From contig CACOCY010000005.1 of assembly GCA_902625725.1 (NCBI GenBank), positions 1 to 64,000 of the forward strand: 64,000 bases of DNA, read 5' to 3'. The notes beneath the pieces were generated by a model, which worked only from the letters and a program-made list of their open reading frames with translations, was not told the origin of the DNA and made no database searches. Of the stretch, positions 8,140 to 18,287 are shown piece after piece (position 1 is the first letter of the stretch; each line of letters starts with the position of its first letter). This stretch comes from an uncultured SAR116 cluster alpha proteobacterium (lineage in GTDB: Bacteria; Pseudomonadota; Alphaproteobacteria; Puniceispirillales; Puniceispirillaceae). Position numbers and translations under genes: made by a program.

Positions 8140-10080
8140 TTATTTATTTTTTCTTTTGTTTATTAAATTCTCTACTACTGAAGGGTCAGAAAGGGTAGAT
8201 GTGTCTCCCAGTTCTGCAAAATCATTAGCAGCAATTTTCCTTAAAATACGACGCATAATTTTACCGGACCGCGTTTTTGGTAATGCAGGAGAGAACTGTA
8301 TTAAATCAGGTGCAGCTATAGCTCCAATTTCTTTTCTTACCCAAAGCTTAAGTTCTTTTTCCAATTCATTATTAGCTTCAGTATTGGCTACTAAGGTCAC
8401 ATAAGCGTATATACCTTGTCCCTTAACTTTATGAGGATAACCAACCACGGCCGATTCAGCGACTGCTTGGTGTGAAACAAGGGCAGACTCAACTTCTGCC
8501 GTACCCATACGATGTCCCGAAACGTTAAGCACATCATCAACCCTTCCAGTTATCCAAAAATATCCATCTTTATCTCGTTTGGCACCATCTCCACTAAAAT
8601 ATCGACCTTCAAAAGTTGAGAAATAGGTTTCTTCAAAACGTTTATGGTCTCCGTAAACAGTCCTCATCTGTCCAGGCCAGCTTTCGTTAATGCATAAATT
8701 TCCCTCAGCCGTGCCTTTAAGCTCATTGTTTTGTCCGTCTACTATTACAGGTTGAATTCCAAAAAAAGGTTTTGTTGCAGAGCCTGGTTTTGTTGGTATA
8801 GCCCCTGGAAGGGGTGTTATTAAAATTCCACCGGTCTCGGTTTGCCACCAAGTATCTACAATTGGGCATCTAGACTCGCCAACAATCTTATAATACCACA
8901 ACCAAGCCTCTGGATTTATCGGCTCCCCCACGCTTCCGAGCAGCCGTAAAGATGAACGATTATGTTTTTTAACAGGCCTTTCACCCTCACGCATTAATGC
9001 CCGTATAGCTGTTGGCGCTGTGTAGAATATAGACACTCTATGTTTCTCAACAACCTGCCAAAACCTGCTGCTATCGGGGTAAGTAGGTACCCCTTCAAAC
9101 ATTAGAGTTATTGCACCATTAGCAAGAGGTCCGTATAGTATATAACTATGGCCTGTTACCCAACCCACGTCTGCTGTGCACCAGTAAACATCATCCTTTT
9201 GATAATCAAAGACATATTGATGGGTGATAGAGGCATAAACCATATATCCGCCAGTTGTATGCAAGACACCTTTTGGTTTTCCAGTTGAACCAGATGTATA
9301 TAAAATAAATAAAGGGTCTTCTGCTGACATCTTCTCTGGCGGGCATGTAACAGAAGCATTCTCCATTTCTTTGTGATACCAAACATCTCTGTTCTCGTGC
9401 CAGGATATTGAGCCTCCTGTCCTCTCTATAACAATACATTTTGTGCAGTTTGGGCAGTTCTCAAGAGCTTTATCTACATTGTATTTGAGTGGTATAGATT
9501 TACCACCTCTTATGCCTTCATCGGAAGTAATAATACAAGTTGAACCACAATCTGTTATTCTACCCGCTAAAGCATCTGGGGAAAACCCTCCAAACACTAC
9601 AGAATGTATGGCGCCAATTCTCGCACAAGCAAGCATTGCAACAGCTGCTTCTGGAATCATAGGTAGGTATATTGTTACTCTGTCACCCTTTTTAACACCG
9701 TTCGATTTGAGTACATTTGAAAATTTACATACCTGTTCATAAAGTGATTGGTACGAAATATGTTTAGATTCAGAAGGGTCATCGCCCTCCCATATAATTG
9801 CTGTTTGTTCTCCTTTAGTTGCCAAATGTCTGTCTAAACAATTAGCAGACGCATTTAGAACGCCGTCCTCATACCATTTGATTGATATATTATTTTTATT
9901 AAAGGAACAGTTTGAAACAATTTTATAGGGCTTTATCCAGTCAATACGTTTCCCTTGTTCTGCCCAGAAATTTTCTGGGTTTGAGATAGATTCCAGATAT
10001 AAACTTTCGTAATCAGCTTTTGAAATATGGGTCGATTTTTTAAGTTCATCAGAGGGGTTAAAAATTAAATCTTCATTCAT
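8140..10080 (-). CDS. acs: acetyl-CoA synthetase (AMP-forming)
   Basis: Activates acetate to acetyl-CoA via acetyl-AMP. 646 residues, the standard Acs length. ANL-superfamily signature [11 protein letters not shown] (261-271), the WWQTETGG motif, and the C-terminal [11 protein letters not shown] with K607, the lysine whose acetylation shuts off Acs in well-studied bacteria. It is isolated: recX lies 75 bases upstream on the same strand and a 234-base noncoding stretch separates it from YggT. No local regulator. Confidence 0.97.
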   Translation of the reverse strand: MNEDLIFNPSDELKKSTHISKADYESLYLESISNPENFWAEQGKRIDWIKPYKIVSNCSFNKNNISIKWYEDGVLNASANCLDRHLATKGEQTAIIWEGDDPSESKHISYQSLYEQVCKFSNVLKSNGVKKGDRVTIYLPMIPEAAVAMLACARIGAIHSVVFGGFSPDALAGRITDCGSTCIITSDEGIRGGKSIPLKYNVDKALENCPNCTKCIVIERTGGSISWHENRDVWYHKEMENASVTCPPEKMSAEDPLFILYTSGSTGKPKGVLHTTGGYMVYASITHQYVFDYQKDDVYWCTADVGWVTGHSYILYGPLANGAITLMFEGVPTYPDSSRFWQVVEKHRVSIFYTAPTAIRALMREGERPVKKHNRSSLRLLGSVGEPINPEAWLWYYKIVGESRCPIVDTWWQTETGGILITPLPGAIPTKPGSATKPFFGIQPVIVDGQNNELKGTAEGNLCINESWPGQMRTVYGDHKRFEETYFSTFEGRYFSGDGAKRDKDGYFWITGRVDDVLNVSGHRMGTAEVESALVSHQAVAESAVVGYPHKVKGQGIYAYVTLVANTEANNELEKELKLWVRKEIGAIAAPDLIQFSPALPKTRSGKIMRRILRKIAANDFAELGDTSTLSDPSVVENLINKRKNK

Positions 10081-10155
10081 AACAATGACTTTCTACGCAG
10101 TGGATAAAAGGCACAAAAATTTGTATTCTTTAAAAATTAATGATAATAAGTCTGC

Positions 10156-10686
10156 TTATGTTTCATCCAAATAGTCAAATACATTTTTGCAGATTTCGTA
10201 ATTGAAACCCGCTCTAGCTAGCCGGGCCATTTGACGATTTCTTTCAACTTGGTTTGTAATTGGATTATGAGCGAATGGACCTATCCGCTTTTTTCTTGCC
10301 ATCGTTAATGCTGCTTCAAATTCGGTCTCAAAAAAGTTTTCGTCTCCTTTTAGCGTTCTAAAAATGAGGGAATTTGATAGCCCAGCGTTTAATAGTTTTT
10401 TTGTTATTTGTTTAGCTGACTCTCCTTTTAGCCGCCCCGTGCGAATTTTCATAACCAAATACTCATAATTATTAACGTAGCCATTTTCACGGCACCAAAC
10501 CACCGTCTCATTTATATATTTGAGTGCCTCATTAAGTTCAATTTCAGGACATTTCTTTTTAGTAAATTTTAACAGTATTTGGGTAAGGTTTTTCTCAGTG
10601 CTTGAAAATCTAGCAAGGTAATTTATAGCTTTATTTTTTAGTTTCTTTGGATAGATAGATCCTGGCATAGTTTTAATATTTTTCAA
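10156..10686 (-). CDS. recX: RecX-family regulatory protein
   Basis: RecX proteins bind RecA filaments and limit recombination/SOS activity. The 176 residues show the expected all-helical three-repeat layout with basic segments (IRTGRLKGESAKQITKKLLNAG; NRQMARLARAGFNYEICKNVFDYL at the end). It is not next to recA, common for alphaproteobacterial recX. It is divergent from the ABC permease gene. Confidence 0.8.
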   Translation of the reverse strand: MKNIKTMPGSIYPKKLKNKAINYLARFSSTEKNLTQILLKFTKKKCPEIELNEALKYINETVVWCRENGYVNNYEYLVMKIRTGRLKGESAKQITKKLLNAGLSNSLIFRTLKGDENFFETEFEAALTMARKKRIGPFAHNPITNQVERNRQMARLARAGFNYEICKNVFDYLDET

Positions 10687-10794
10687 TTTGATATCGCAAA
10701 CTCATTTGCATTTTTTTAAGGTTCAATTTAATACTGTCCTTTTTGCTTTGTAAAGTTATGTTGAAGGTTTTATTACTAGATTGTAGGTAAAGGT

Positions 10795-11601
10795 ATGAAT
10801 ATGGAACATCTTACAAGACCAGTCCAGATTGGCATTATCAACTGGCGTGGTATGTATACGTTGTACTGTAAAGAGGTACATCGATTTATGAAGGTGGCAA
10901 CACAAACGTTAGCCGCTCCAGTGGTGACATCTGCTTTGTTTATGTTGGTTTTTACACTCGCTCTAGAAGGGAGAGCAAACACCTTTGATGGGTCTAATTA
11001 TATGCAATTCCTCGCACCTGGATTAGCAATGATGGCAGTGCTTCAAAATGCTTTTGCCAATACATCTTCTTCGATCATAATCGGGAAGGTTCAGGGAAAC
11101 ATTGTTGATATTTTGATGCCGCCCCTAGGTTCTTTTGAATTACTAGTGGCATTTCTTTTGGGGGGAATAACGCGCGGAGTTCTCGTAGGTATTATTAGCA
11201 TGATGCTCTTATCATTAATTGGCAACACTGGATTTGCTCACAATATATTTATAGCTGCAGCATTTCTGTTGCTTGGCTCTTGCGCAATGTCTCTAGTAGG
11301 AATTTTAGCAGGTATTTGGGCAGCTAAGTTTGAATCGTTAGCGGCTATAACTAACTTCGTTATTCAACCATTATCGTTTTTATCTGGCACATTTTATTCA
11401 ATCAAAACACTTCCCGATATGGTGGAGCGGTTTGCCGTTTTTAATCCCTTTTTTTTAGTAATAGATGGTTTTAGATATGGTATTTTGGGTATTAATGATG
11501 GGCCAATTTTAGTCGGGCTACTAGCATTGTTTTGTGTCAATGTAGCTTTATTTGTTACTAGTTATTATGTTTTTGAATCAGGATACAAGCTTAAATCATG
11601 A
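10795..11601 (+). CDS. ABC-2 type transporter permease without adjacent ATPase
   Basis: 268 residues with about six hydrophobic segments and the ABC-2 membrane signature region (FVIQPLSFLSGTFYSIKTLP, then NPFFLVIDGFRYG). This places it with the NodJ/YadH export permeases; the substrate is unknown. Such permeases need an ATP-binding partner, normally adjacent, and none is in this window. dcd follows 30 bases downstream and may share the transcript. A second in-frame ATG lies two codons later; the first is used because AGGT precedes it. Confidence 0.85.
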   Translation: MNMEHLTRPVQIGIINWRGMYTLYCKEVHRFMKVATQTLAAPVVTSALFMLVFTLALEGRANTFDGSNYMQFLAPGLAMMAVLQNAFANTSSSIIIGKVQGNIVDILMPPLGSFELLVAFLLGGITRGVLVGIISMMLLSLIGNTGFAHNIFIAAAFLLLGSCAMSLVGILAGIWAAKFESLAAITNFVIQPLSFLSGTFYSIKTLPDMVERFAVFNPFFLVIDGFRYGILGINDGPILVGLLALFCVNVALFVTSYYVFESGYKLKS

Positions 11602-11631
11602 GTAAAATTGGCATGAAAGGATAACTTTTTT

Positions 11632-12744
11632 ATGAACGTATCTGCAGGTGTCTTGCCCAGTCAAATTCTTTCTGCACTGGTTCAGCAGAATGTTATTAGT
11701 GCATCTTCACCATTTGATGTCGCACAGATACAGCCTGCTAGTCTTGATCTTCGTTTAGGAACCAAAGCATGGAGAATTCAAGCTTCTTTTCTTCCAGGCT
11801 CAGAGTCAACAGTATTAGATAAACTGGAGAAATTTGCCCTACACGAACTGAATTTAAAAAATGGAGCTGTTTTAGAAAAAGGATGCGTTTATCTGGTCGA
11901 ATTACAAGAAAGATTGCATCTTCCAAAGTCTTTAAGTGGAATGGCAAACCCAAAAAGCTCCACAGGACGTTTAGATGTGTTTACCAGACTAATAACAGAT
12001 TATGCACGAGAATTTGAAATAGTAAATGAGGGTTATTCAGGCCCTCTGTATGCAGAAATATCGCCGCGAACTTTTTCTGTACTTGCAAGAACAGGTTCAC
12101 GACTATCTCAAGTGCGTCTTCGCTTGGGTTCAAAGATTGTTGATGATTCAGAGTTAACAGCTCTTCAGAAAAAATATGCTTTGGTAACCTCAGATAACAA
12201 GCTCCCTGAGACAGCTTTAATTAACGATGGAATTGGACTATCTGTTAACCTCGAAAGTGAATATCAAGACGGAATTATAGGTTGGCGTGCACGGAAACAT
12301 GCAGGTTTAATAGATGTTGACGAAGTGGGTGGGTTAGATAAATCAAGATTTTGGGAGGCTGTCACTAAAACTGACTTGGTAGATGGTGGATTGGTGCTTA
12401 ATCCAGATGAATTTTATATTTTGGCAAGCCGAGAATATGTATGTGTGCCTGAAAACTTTGCAGCTGAAATGAGACCATATGATACAAGGGTTGGCGAATT
12501 TAGAGCTCATTATGCGGGCTTCTTTGACCCCGGCTTTGGGTTAAGCAGCTCTTCCGCTTCAAAAACAAGGGCTGTGCTCGAGGTTCGATCACATGACGTG
12601 CCTTTTTTAATTGAACAGGGTCAGATTGTATGCCGTTTAGTTTATGAGCCTATGTCAGAGACCCCTGAAAGTTTATACGGGGCTATGCAATCAGTGTCAA
12701 ATTACCAATCCCAGGGATTAAAATTGGCAAAACACTTTAAATAA
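11632..12744 (+). CDS. dcd: dCTP deaminase, long two-domain alphaproteobacterial type
   Basis: Deaminates dCTP to dUTP, feeding dTMP synthesis. At 370 residues it is about twice the length of E. coli Dcd and matches the two-domain alphaproteobacterial form: QPASLDLR (34-41) and MANPKSSTGRLDVFTRL (104-120) in the N half, and a second copy-like half with HYAGFFDPGFG near the end. One possible reason is an internal duplication of the dUTPase-like fold. It lies between the ABC permease and argD. Confidence 0.93.
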   Translation: MNVSAGVLPSQILSALVQQNVISASSPFDVAQIQPASLDLRLGTKAWRIQASFLPGSESTVLDKLEKFALHELNLKNGAVLEKGCVYLVELQERLHLPKSLSGMANPKSSTGRLDVFTRLITDYAREFEIVNEGYSGPLYAEISPRTFSVLARTGSRLSQVRLRLGSKIVDDSELTALQKKYALVTSDNKLPETALINDGIGLSVNLESEYQDGIIGWRARKHAGLIDVDEVGGLDKSRFWEAVTKTDLVDGGLVLNPDEFYILASREYVCVPENFAAEMRPYDTRVGEFRAHYAGFFDPGFGLSSSSASKTRAVLEVRSHDVPFLIEQGQIVCRLVYEPMSETPESLYGAMQSVSNYQSQGLKLAKHFK

Positions 12745-12761
12745 ACTTTTTGAGGGATGGC

Positions 12762-12791
12762 TTGACAAAATGGCACTAAATACGCGATACA
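12762..12791 (+). promoter_or_regulatory. candidate sigma-70 promoter for argD-argF-hslO
   Basis: TTGACA (12762-12767) is a perfect -35 hexamer; GATACA (12786-12791), 18 bases on, is a weak -10. It lies in the 129-base gap between dcd and argD and points toward argD. Based on pattern only; the leader would be about 75 bases. Confidence 0.35.
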
Positions 12792-12873
12792 ACTGGGCTT
12801 TTAATCAATAAAAAAATCACCATTTCTAAAAAAATGTATATAGAATTGATTTTTGATGCAGGATTTTATTTTT

Positions 12874-14073
12874 ATGAAAACGCAAAATGCAAGTTATCAA
12901 TCAGCAACTATGCCAACATATGCCAGAGTGGATTTGCGTTTTTTAAGAGGGGAGGGCTGCTTTCTCATAACAGATGATAACAAACGGTATCTAGATTGTG
13001 TATCTGGAATTGCCGTTAACACATTTGGGCATTGTCACCCACGATTAGTTGAAGCGCTAAATAATCAAGCGAAAATGCTTTGGCACACATCTAACCTTTA
13101 CAGGATCCCAGAACAAGAGCGTCTCGCATATCGCTTAGCTAAAGCGTGTAGACTTGAACATGTTTTCTTTTGTAATTCTGGGGCTGAAGCAAATGAAGCA
13201 TCTGTAAAAATGGCACGTAGGTTTCATTATCGAAAAAACAAAAAAGAAAAAATGACCATAATTTGTGCTCAGGGCGCATTTCACGGACGTACTTTAGGTA
13301 TGTTGTCAGCCACATCAAACCCAGCTTATCGTGAGGGATTTGGTCCTAGTGTTTCTGGTTTTGAGCACGTTTCATATGGAAATTTAAATGAGCTAAGAAA
13401 TGCAATTAACGAGCACACTGCGGCAATTATGATTGAACCTGTGCAAGGAGAAGGCGGAGCGAATGCAGCTCCAGATGGATACCTAGAAGGTTTGAGGGAA
13501 GCAGCAAATGAATTTGATGCTCTAGTTATAGCGGATGAAGTTCAAACGGGGATGGGAAGAACGGGCACTCTTTTTGCTTTTCAGCAGTCAGATATTCAGC
13601 CTGATATTGTGGCTCTTGCTAAGGGTCTTGGAGGTGGATTTCCAGTTGGAGCAGTTGTTGCAAGGGAGGAGATTGGACGTTCGATGGGTCCAGGTAGTCA
13701 TGGGTCCACTTTCGGCGGGAATCCGCTTGCTATGTCTGTCTCAAATTGTGTGCTTGATATTCTTGAGGAAGATGGCTTTTTAAAACATGTTCGAGATATC
13801 TCGTTTTATTTAGAAACCGCTTTAAATGAATTGGCTAAGCTCTTTCCAAATCAAATTTCTCAAATTAAGGGCCTCGGCCTCCTGCGAGGTATAGGATTGA
13901 GAGAGAACTTCTTGGCCGCTGATTTAAGTGCTGCTCTTAGGGCGCAAAAAGTTTTGACCGTTCCTGCAGGGTTAAATACGCTGCGCATATTACCCCCATT
14001 AATTATTGAGAAGGAAGAGGTTGATTTATTAACCGATGCTCTAGTTGCCTGCCTCAAACAAAAAGATGAGTAA
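12874..14073 (+). CDS. argD: acetylornithine aminotransferase
   Basis: PLP-dependent transamination of N-acetylglutamate semialdehyde to N-acetylornithine; alphaproteobacterial ArgD may also serve the DapC step of lysine synthesis. I start at ATG 12874 (399 residues, MKTQNASYQ); an in-frame TTG at 12853 is less likely. YLDCVSGIAVNTFGHCHPR is the N-terminal signature, DEVQTGMGRTG the PLP-aspartate region, and LAKGLGGGFPVGA carries the PLP lysine K250. argF starts 36 bases downstream; an operon is very likely. Confidence 0.95.
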   Translation: MKTQNASYQSATMPTYARVDLRFLRGEGCFLITDDNKRYLDCVSGIAVNTFGHCHPRLVEALNNQAKMLWHTSNLYRIPEQERLAYRLAKACRLEHVFFCNSGAEANEASVKMARRFHYRKNKKEKMTIICAQGAFHGRTLGMLSATSNPAYREGFGPSVSGFEHVSYGNLNELRNAINEHTAAIMIEPVQGEGGANAAPDGYLEGLREAANEFDALVIADEVQTGMGRTGTLFAFQQSDIQPDIVALAKGLGGGFPVGAVVAREEIGRSMGPGSHGSTFGGNPLAMSVSNCVLDILEEDGFLKHVRDISFYLETALNELAKLFPNQISQIKGLGLLRGIGLRENFLAADLSAALRAQKVLTVPAGLNTLRILPPLIIEKEEVDLLTDALVACLKQKDE

Positions 14074-14109
14074 CAACAATTATCCAATCTATATAAGAGG
14101 AAACACGCT

Positions 14110-15006
14110 ATGTCAGTGAATTTTATTGATATTGCAGATTACAATACAAAAGACCTAAAAAAGGTGTTGTTGCTAGCTCATCAGATGAAATCAGGGTTAG
14201 TATCACCTACTCCTTTGTTAGAAAAAACAGTTGCTATGATATTTGAAAAAAGCTCCACGAGGACTAGGATTTCATTTGAAGTTGCCATAAAGCAACTCGG
14301 CGGAACACCATTAATTTTAAACTCTGATGATATGCAGCTATCCAGAGGTGAGCCAATCGCAGATACTGCTAGAGTTATGTCGAGATATGTTGATGCTATA
14401 ATGATACGAGCGCTATCTCATCAAACTATACTTGACTTCAGCGAAAATGCCGGAATTCCTATTATTAACGGTCTTTCTAATTTGTCTCATCCTTGTCAGA
14501 TAATGGCAGATATCATGACAATTGAAGAAAACTTTAATTCTATAGAGGGATTAACTATTTCTTGGTTTGGCGACTCAAATAATGTACTCAAGAGTTGGAT
14601 AGATGCGGCTATGAAGTTTAGGTTCTACCTGCGCATTGCTAGTCCAAAAAGATATCAGCCTGATAAACATCTCGTTCAAGAGGCTATTGATGTTGGGGCG
14701 AAGATAGAGCTTTTTGAAGATAGCAGGGTAGCTGCTCAGGATGCTAATGTCCTAGTAACAGATGTTTGGGTTTCTATGGGAGATCAAGAGGGTACAAGAT
14801 TGAGAGATTTAAGAGCTTATCAGGTTCATAAAGAACTTTTTGAATTAGCGCGTTATGATGCCATATTTTTACATTGCTTACCAGCTATAAGGGGTAACGA
14901 AGTGACTGCAGAAGTAATCGATGGCCCACAGAGCAAAATAATCGACCAAGCAGAGAATAGATTACATGTACAAAAAGCTATTATGTGTCATTTGTTTGAA
15001 ACATAA
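14110..15006 (+). CDS. argF: ornithine carbamoyltransferase
   Basis: Makes citrulline from ornithine and carbamoyl phosphate; cytosolic trimer. 298 residues. Carbamoyl-phosphate loop SSTRTRISFE (48-57), HPCQ (127-130), and the ornithine-side motif HCLP (255-258) are all present, so the enzyme should be active. argD-argF-hslO is a common alphaproteobacterial order. With argH, argD and argJ here, four arginine steps are covered. Confidence 0.96.
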   Translation: MSVNFIDIADYNTKDLKKVLLLAHQMKSGLVSPTPLLEKTVAMIFEKSSTRTRISFEVAIKQLGGTPLILNSDDMQLSRGEPIADTARVMSRYVDAIMIRALSHQTILDFSENAGIPIINGLSNLSHPCQIMADIMTIEENFNSIEGLTISWFGDSNNVLKSWIDAAMKFRFYLRIASPKRYQPDKHLVQEAIDVGAKIELFEDSRVAAQDANVLVTDVWVSMGDQEGTRLRDLRAYQVHKELFELARYDAIFLHCLPAIRGNEVTAEVIDGPQSKIIDQAENRLHVQKAIMCHLFET

Positions 15007-15057
15007 AGAGTAAATAATGTAATTTCTGAATAATTAAAAATATGACGGCGTAATAAA

Positions 15058-16020
15058 ATGGAATTTTTTAGCGAAAAGACTGGTTTAAAATCACTAGATA
15101 TTAAATCCGCAAATCCGTTAAATAATTTTGTGATGCCGTTTTATTTAACAGGAAGCCCAATTCAGGAGACCCCAAAAATTAGAGGAAGGATTTGTCGACT
15201 TACAACTCCGATTACACAAATAATAGACAGACATAATTATCCTGACACCATAAATTCAAAACTAGCAGAGGCAATGGCTATCACTGCATGCTTATCAACG
15301 ACATTTAAGCTAAATGGTGTAATTACGCTCCAAGCAAAAGGTGATGGACCGTTAAGGACATTATTTTGTGATGTTTCGAAGGATGGGCATATAAGAGCAT
15401 ATGCTGCATTTGACGAAAAAGCCTTTAAGTCTAAACAAATTCTGCGAGATACTAGTCTCACTATGCTAATGGGTAAAGGTTACATGGCTTTCACCATTGA
15501 ACAAGACGGCCCTAATAAAAGATATCAGGGAATTGTGGAATTATGTGGAAAAACGGTTACAGACTCGGTAATTACTTGGTTTAAGAATTCTGAGCAAATT
15601 AATACAGAATTCATTACAATTGCTAAAAAACAAGATGGGTTATGGGTGGCGGCTACATTACTTATTCAAAAACTAGCAGTTAAGGGTGGTTTAGAGGATA
15701 TTGTAATGCATGATGACATAGAAATTTGGAATAAAGCTAAATTATTTGCTAAATCCGTAGAAATTTCAGAAATGCTAAATCCAAATTTAAAGCTTGAAAC
15801 GCTTCTATTCAGACTATTTAACGAACTTGGTGTCTATATACAGCCAACCCGACTAATTATTGACCAGTGCCGTTGTAATGACGAAAAAGTAGAAACTATG
15901 CTTCGATCAATTAATAAAGTTCAGTTGTCAAATTTAGTAGATGAAAAAGAAAATATAGTTGTTGAATGTGAGTTTTGTAAAAAAAGACGAATTTTTTCTT
16001 CCAATTTAAAAGTTCATTAA
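15058..16020 (+). CDS. hslO: Hsp33 redox-activated chaperone
   Basis: Holdase chaperone switched on when its zinc-bound cysteines are oxidised. 320 residues. The C-terminal zinc site is intact: C271-x-C273 (QCRCN) and C304-x2-C307 (CEFC), with the flexible linker between. The N-terminal domain shows the family's TTFKLNGVITLQAKGDGPLR region. It follows argF by 51 bases on the same strand. Confidence 0.93.
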   Translation: MEFFSEKTGLKSLDIKSANPLNNFVMPFYLTGSPIQETPKIRGRICRLTTPITQIIDRHNYPDTINSKLAEAMAITACLSTTFKLNGVITLQAKGDGPLRTLFCDVSKDGHIRAYAAFDEKAFKSKQILRDTSLTMLMGKGYMAFTIEQDGPNKRYQGIVELCGKTVTDSVITWFKNSEQINTEFITIAKKQDGLWVAATLLIQKLAVKGGLEDIVMHDDIEIWNKAKLFAKSVEISEMLNPNLKLETLLFRLFNELGVYIQPTRLIIDQCRCNDEKVETMLRSINKVQLSNLVDEKENIVVECEFCKKRRIFSSNLKVH

Positions 16021-16134
16021 GAACTTTTCTTAAATTAAGAAATGGAGTTTTTAGATTGAAACTTGCTGATTATGAGATACCATTGCAAGTGTCATCATAT
16101 TAGATTGAATATTTGACAATGAAGGAGATAATTG

Positions 16135-16716
16135 ATGCGTTTCACTATTATTTTATTTTCGGCTTTTCTATTTCTTTCGGGATGTAGTCAGAAAATATAC
16201 GACGAACCAAAAATTCCAACATTTCAAAATTCTGATTATTTGCCTCTTTCAATAAATGCTAGAAAACTTGTCATTATACAAAATTGGAAAATGCCGGGTA
16301 AAAAGCCATTTAACGAACATTTGATTTCTCCTAACCCTTCCTCTGTAATTACAGATTGGGCTAGCAACACATTAATGCCTGCAGGTTCGTCGGGAGAATT
16401 AACGTTAGACATAAGAAAAGCGTCCGTCATAATTACAGATATTCAACAAGCTGATTCGTTAACGGGACAATTTACTGATAATCAGAAAAGTAAAATAGAG
16501 GTTGAGATGGCGGGGCAAATAATGTGGATGCAGCCAGTCACTGGTCAGACTGGTTTTCTTGATGCGCGTTCTAAAAGCTCGACCACCATCGCGGAATCTG
16601 CTAGTCCACTTGAATTTGATATCGCAGTCCAAGAAACTATATTGTCTGCGCTTAAAGGGTTTGACGGGAAATTTAGGCTGGAGATTAATAATCTCGATGG
16701 AATGGCGCTTCCATAA
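16135..16716 (+). CDS. uncharacterised alphaproteobacterial lipoprotein
   Basis: 193 residues from the ATG at 16135, which has AAGGAG about 8 bases upstream; a TTG one codon earlier is less likely. MRFTIILFSAFLFLSGC is a clear lipoprotein signal with C17. The mature part has WASNTLMPAGSSGELTLDIRKASV, FTDNQKSKIEVEMAGQIMW and a closing amphipathic helix. From memory it resembles lipoproteins found downstream of argD-argF-hslO in other alphaproteobacteria, none with a known role. It converges on trkH with 12 bases between. Confidence 0.7.
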   Translation: MRFTIILFSAFLFLSGCSQKIYDEPKIPTFQNSDYLPLSINARKLVIIQNWKMPGKKPFNEHLISPNPSSVITDWASNTLMPAGSSGELTLDIRKASVIITDIQQADSLTGQFTDNQKSKIEVEMAGQIMWMQPVTGQTGFLDARSKSSTTIAESASPLEFDIAVQETILSALKGFDGKFRLEINNLDGMALP

Positions 16717-16728
16717 AATAAGTTATCT

Positions 16729-18174
16729 CTAATTTCTCCAGAAAAGTGGATTGAGCATTACTAGAATAGTGAATAATTCTAAACGTCCGAGTAACATTCC
16801 AAAGCACATAGCCCATTTTGCCATTTCTGGGAGAGGATTGAAACTACCATTAGGGCCTATTATTTCTCCTAAACCGGGGCCAACATTGGAAATAGTGGTC
16901 GCGGCCCCTGAGAATGCAGTAACAAAATCGAGTCCGGTAAATGCAAGAAATAACGAAAGAAAAACAAAGCAAAGTATATAAAGATAAAAGAAACCCATAA
17001 CAGCATCCATTACAGATTCTGGAACAGGCTTTTTGTTATAATACGCAAGAACGACTCCATGCGGTCTAAGTAATCTTGCAATTTGAACTTTTATTGTACT
17101 AATTAAAACTTGAAGTCGAAACATTTTTATTCCGCAAGTTGTAGATCCAGCACAACCGCCCATAAACATCATTATAAGCAACATGGTCGTTGAAAATCCG
17201 CCCCACAGAGCGAAGTCAGCAGTTCCATATCCTGTTCCTGTAATTACTGAAATCGCATTAAAGCTCGCTAGTCGAAGAGAATAAAGCCAGCCATTACCTG
17301 TTCTACTCAGGTCAATAGTGACTAGCATTACCACGAAGACGGTAAGCACAAGAAACCATCGAACTTGTGGATCATTCATCAAAGCGTGCCACCCACCTCT
17401 AGTTATTGCCAAATAATGAGCAAATGGTAGGCTGCCTGCAATCATTCCTGAAATTATAATAAGTTCAATCGTAATGGAGTCAAAAGCTGCAATAGAGGAA
17501 GTCTTTGATGAATATCCCCCTGTTGCCAAAGTTGTCATGGAATGAATTATTGCATCAAAACTACTCATGCCAGCAAGCCATAACATAAAAGTCCAGATAA
17601 ATGTAAGGGCAGCATATACCGCAAAAATTCCTCCAGCGAGTTGTCGAGCCCTTGGTATTGCGTTGTCACTGGCTTCATATGTTTCTGTTTTAAACAACTG
17701 CATGCCCCCAACAGACAAGGTGGGCAAAATAGCTAATGCCATGACAATAATGCCTATTCCACCAAGCCATTGAAGTAATGCACGCCAGAGAATAATGCCT
17801 GGAGAGGCTAATTCGATATTGACTAAAATTGTAGAGCCAGTGGTAGTTATACCTGAAATTGATTCAAACATTGCGTCTGTAAAATCGAGGCTAAGATCTG
17901 AAAAAACAAACGGTAATGCTCCAAAAATACCAGATAAAACCCATGCAAAATTAGTTAAAAGAAAGGCCTCTTTAAGCCCTAGATCGAGTTCCTGTTTGCT
18001 TCTATTTGTTAACCAGAGCGATATCCCTATAAAGCAAGAAATCAGAGCAGCGGATGCAAACCCAAACCAGTTCTGAGATCCTGATATTATATCAACCAGC
18101 ATTGGAATTAACATCGTAAATGACAAAATCGTTAGAAGGACACCGAGGATCGAAAATACAGGCGCTATATTCAT
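16729..18174 (-). CDS. trkH: TrkH-family potassium uptake transporter
   Basis: Membrane subunit of the Trk/Ktr K+ uptake system. 481 residues with four pore-loop repeats, whose filters are TTTGS (110-114), TLATGGY (215-221), ITGTGYG (311-317) and ISNVGPG (428-434); the glycines expected for K+ selectivity are kept. The cytosolic NAD-binding partner TrkA is not in this window. The length fits TrkH rather than the shorter KtrB. Confidence 0.93.
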   Translation of the reverse strand: MNIAPVFSILGVLLTILSFTMLIPMLVDIISGSQNWFGFASAALISCFIGISLWLTNRSKQELDLGLKEAFLLTNFAWVLSGIFGALPFVFSDLSLDFTDAMFESISGITTTGSTILVNIELASPGIILWRALLQWLGGIGIIVMALAILPTLSVGGMQLFKTETYEASDNAIPRARQLAGGIFAVYAALTFIWTFMLWLAGMSSFDAIIHSMTTLATGGYSSKTSSIAAFDSITIELIIISGMIAGSLPFAHYLAITRGGWHALMNDPQVRWFLVLTVFVVMLVTIDLSRTGNGWLYSLRLASFNAISVITGTGYGTADFALWGGFSTTMLLIMMFMGGCAGSTTCGIKMFRLQVLISTIKVQIARLLRPHGVVLAYYNKKPVPESVMDAVMGFFYLYILCFVFLSLFLAFTGLDFVTAFSGAATTISNVGPGLGEIIGPNGSFNPLPEMAKWAMCFGMLLGRLELFTILVMLNPLFWRN

Positions 18175-18287
18175 ATAATCATACTAGTCCTCAAGCAAGT
18201 GATATGGACAAGATATAGTTAATCGGTCCATCACTGTCTATATGAAATATTACACACGATTTTACTAAAATTTTATTATTTTAGAAA

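Noticed and set aside
12745-12873. tRNA or attenuator in the dcd-argD gap
   Set aside because: No cloverleaf, no T-loop GTTCGA and no stable hairpin.
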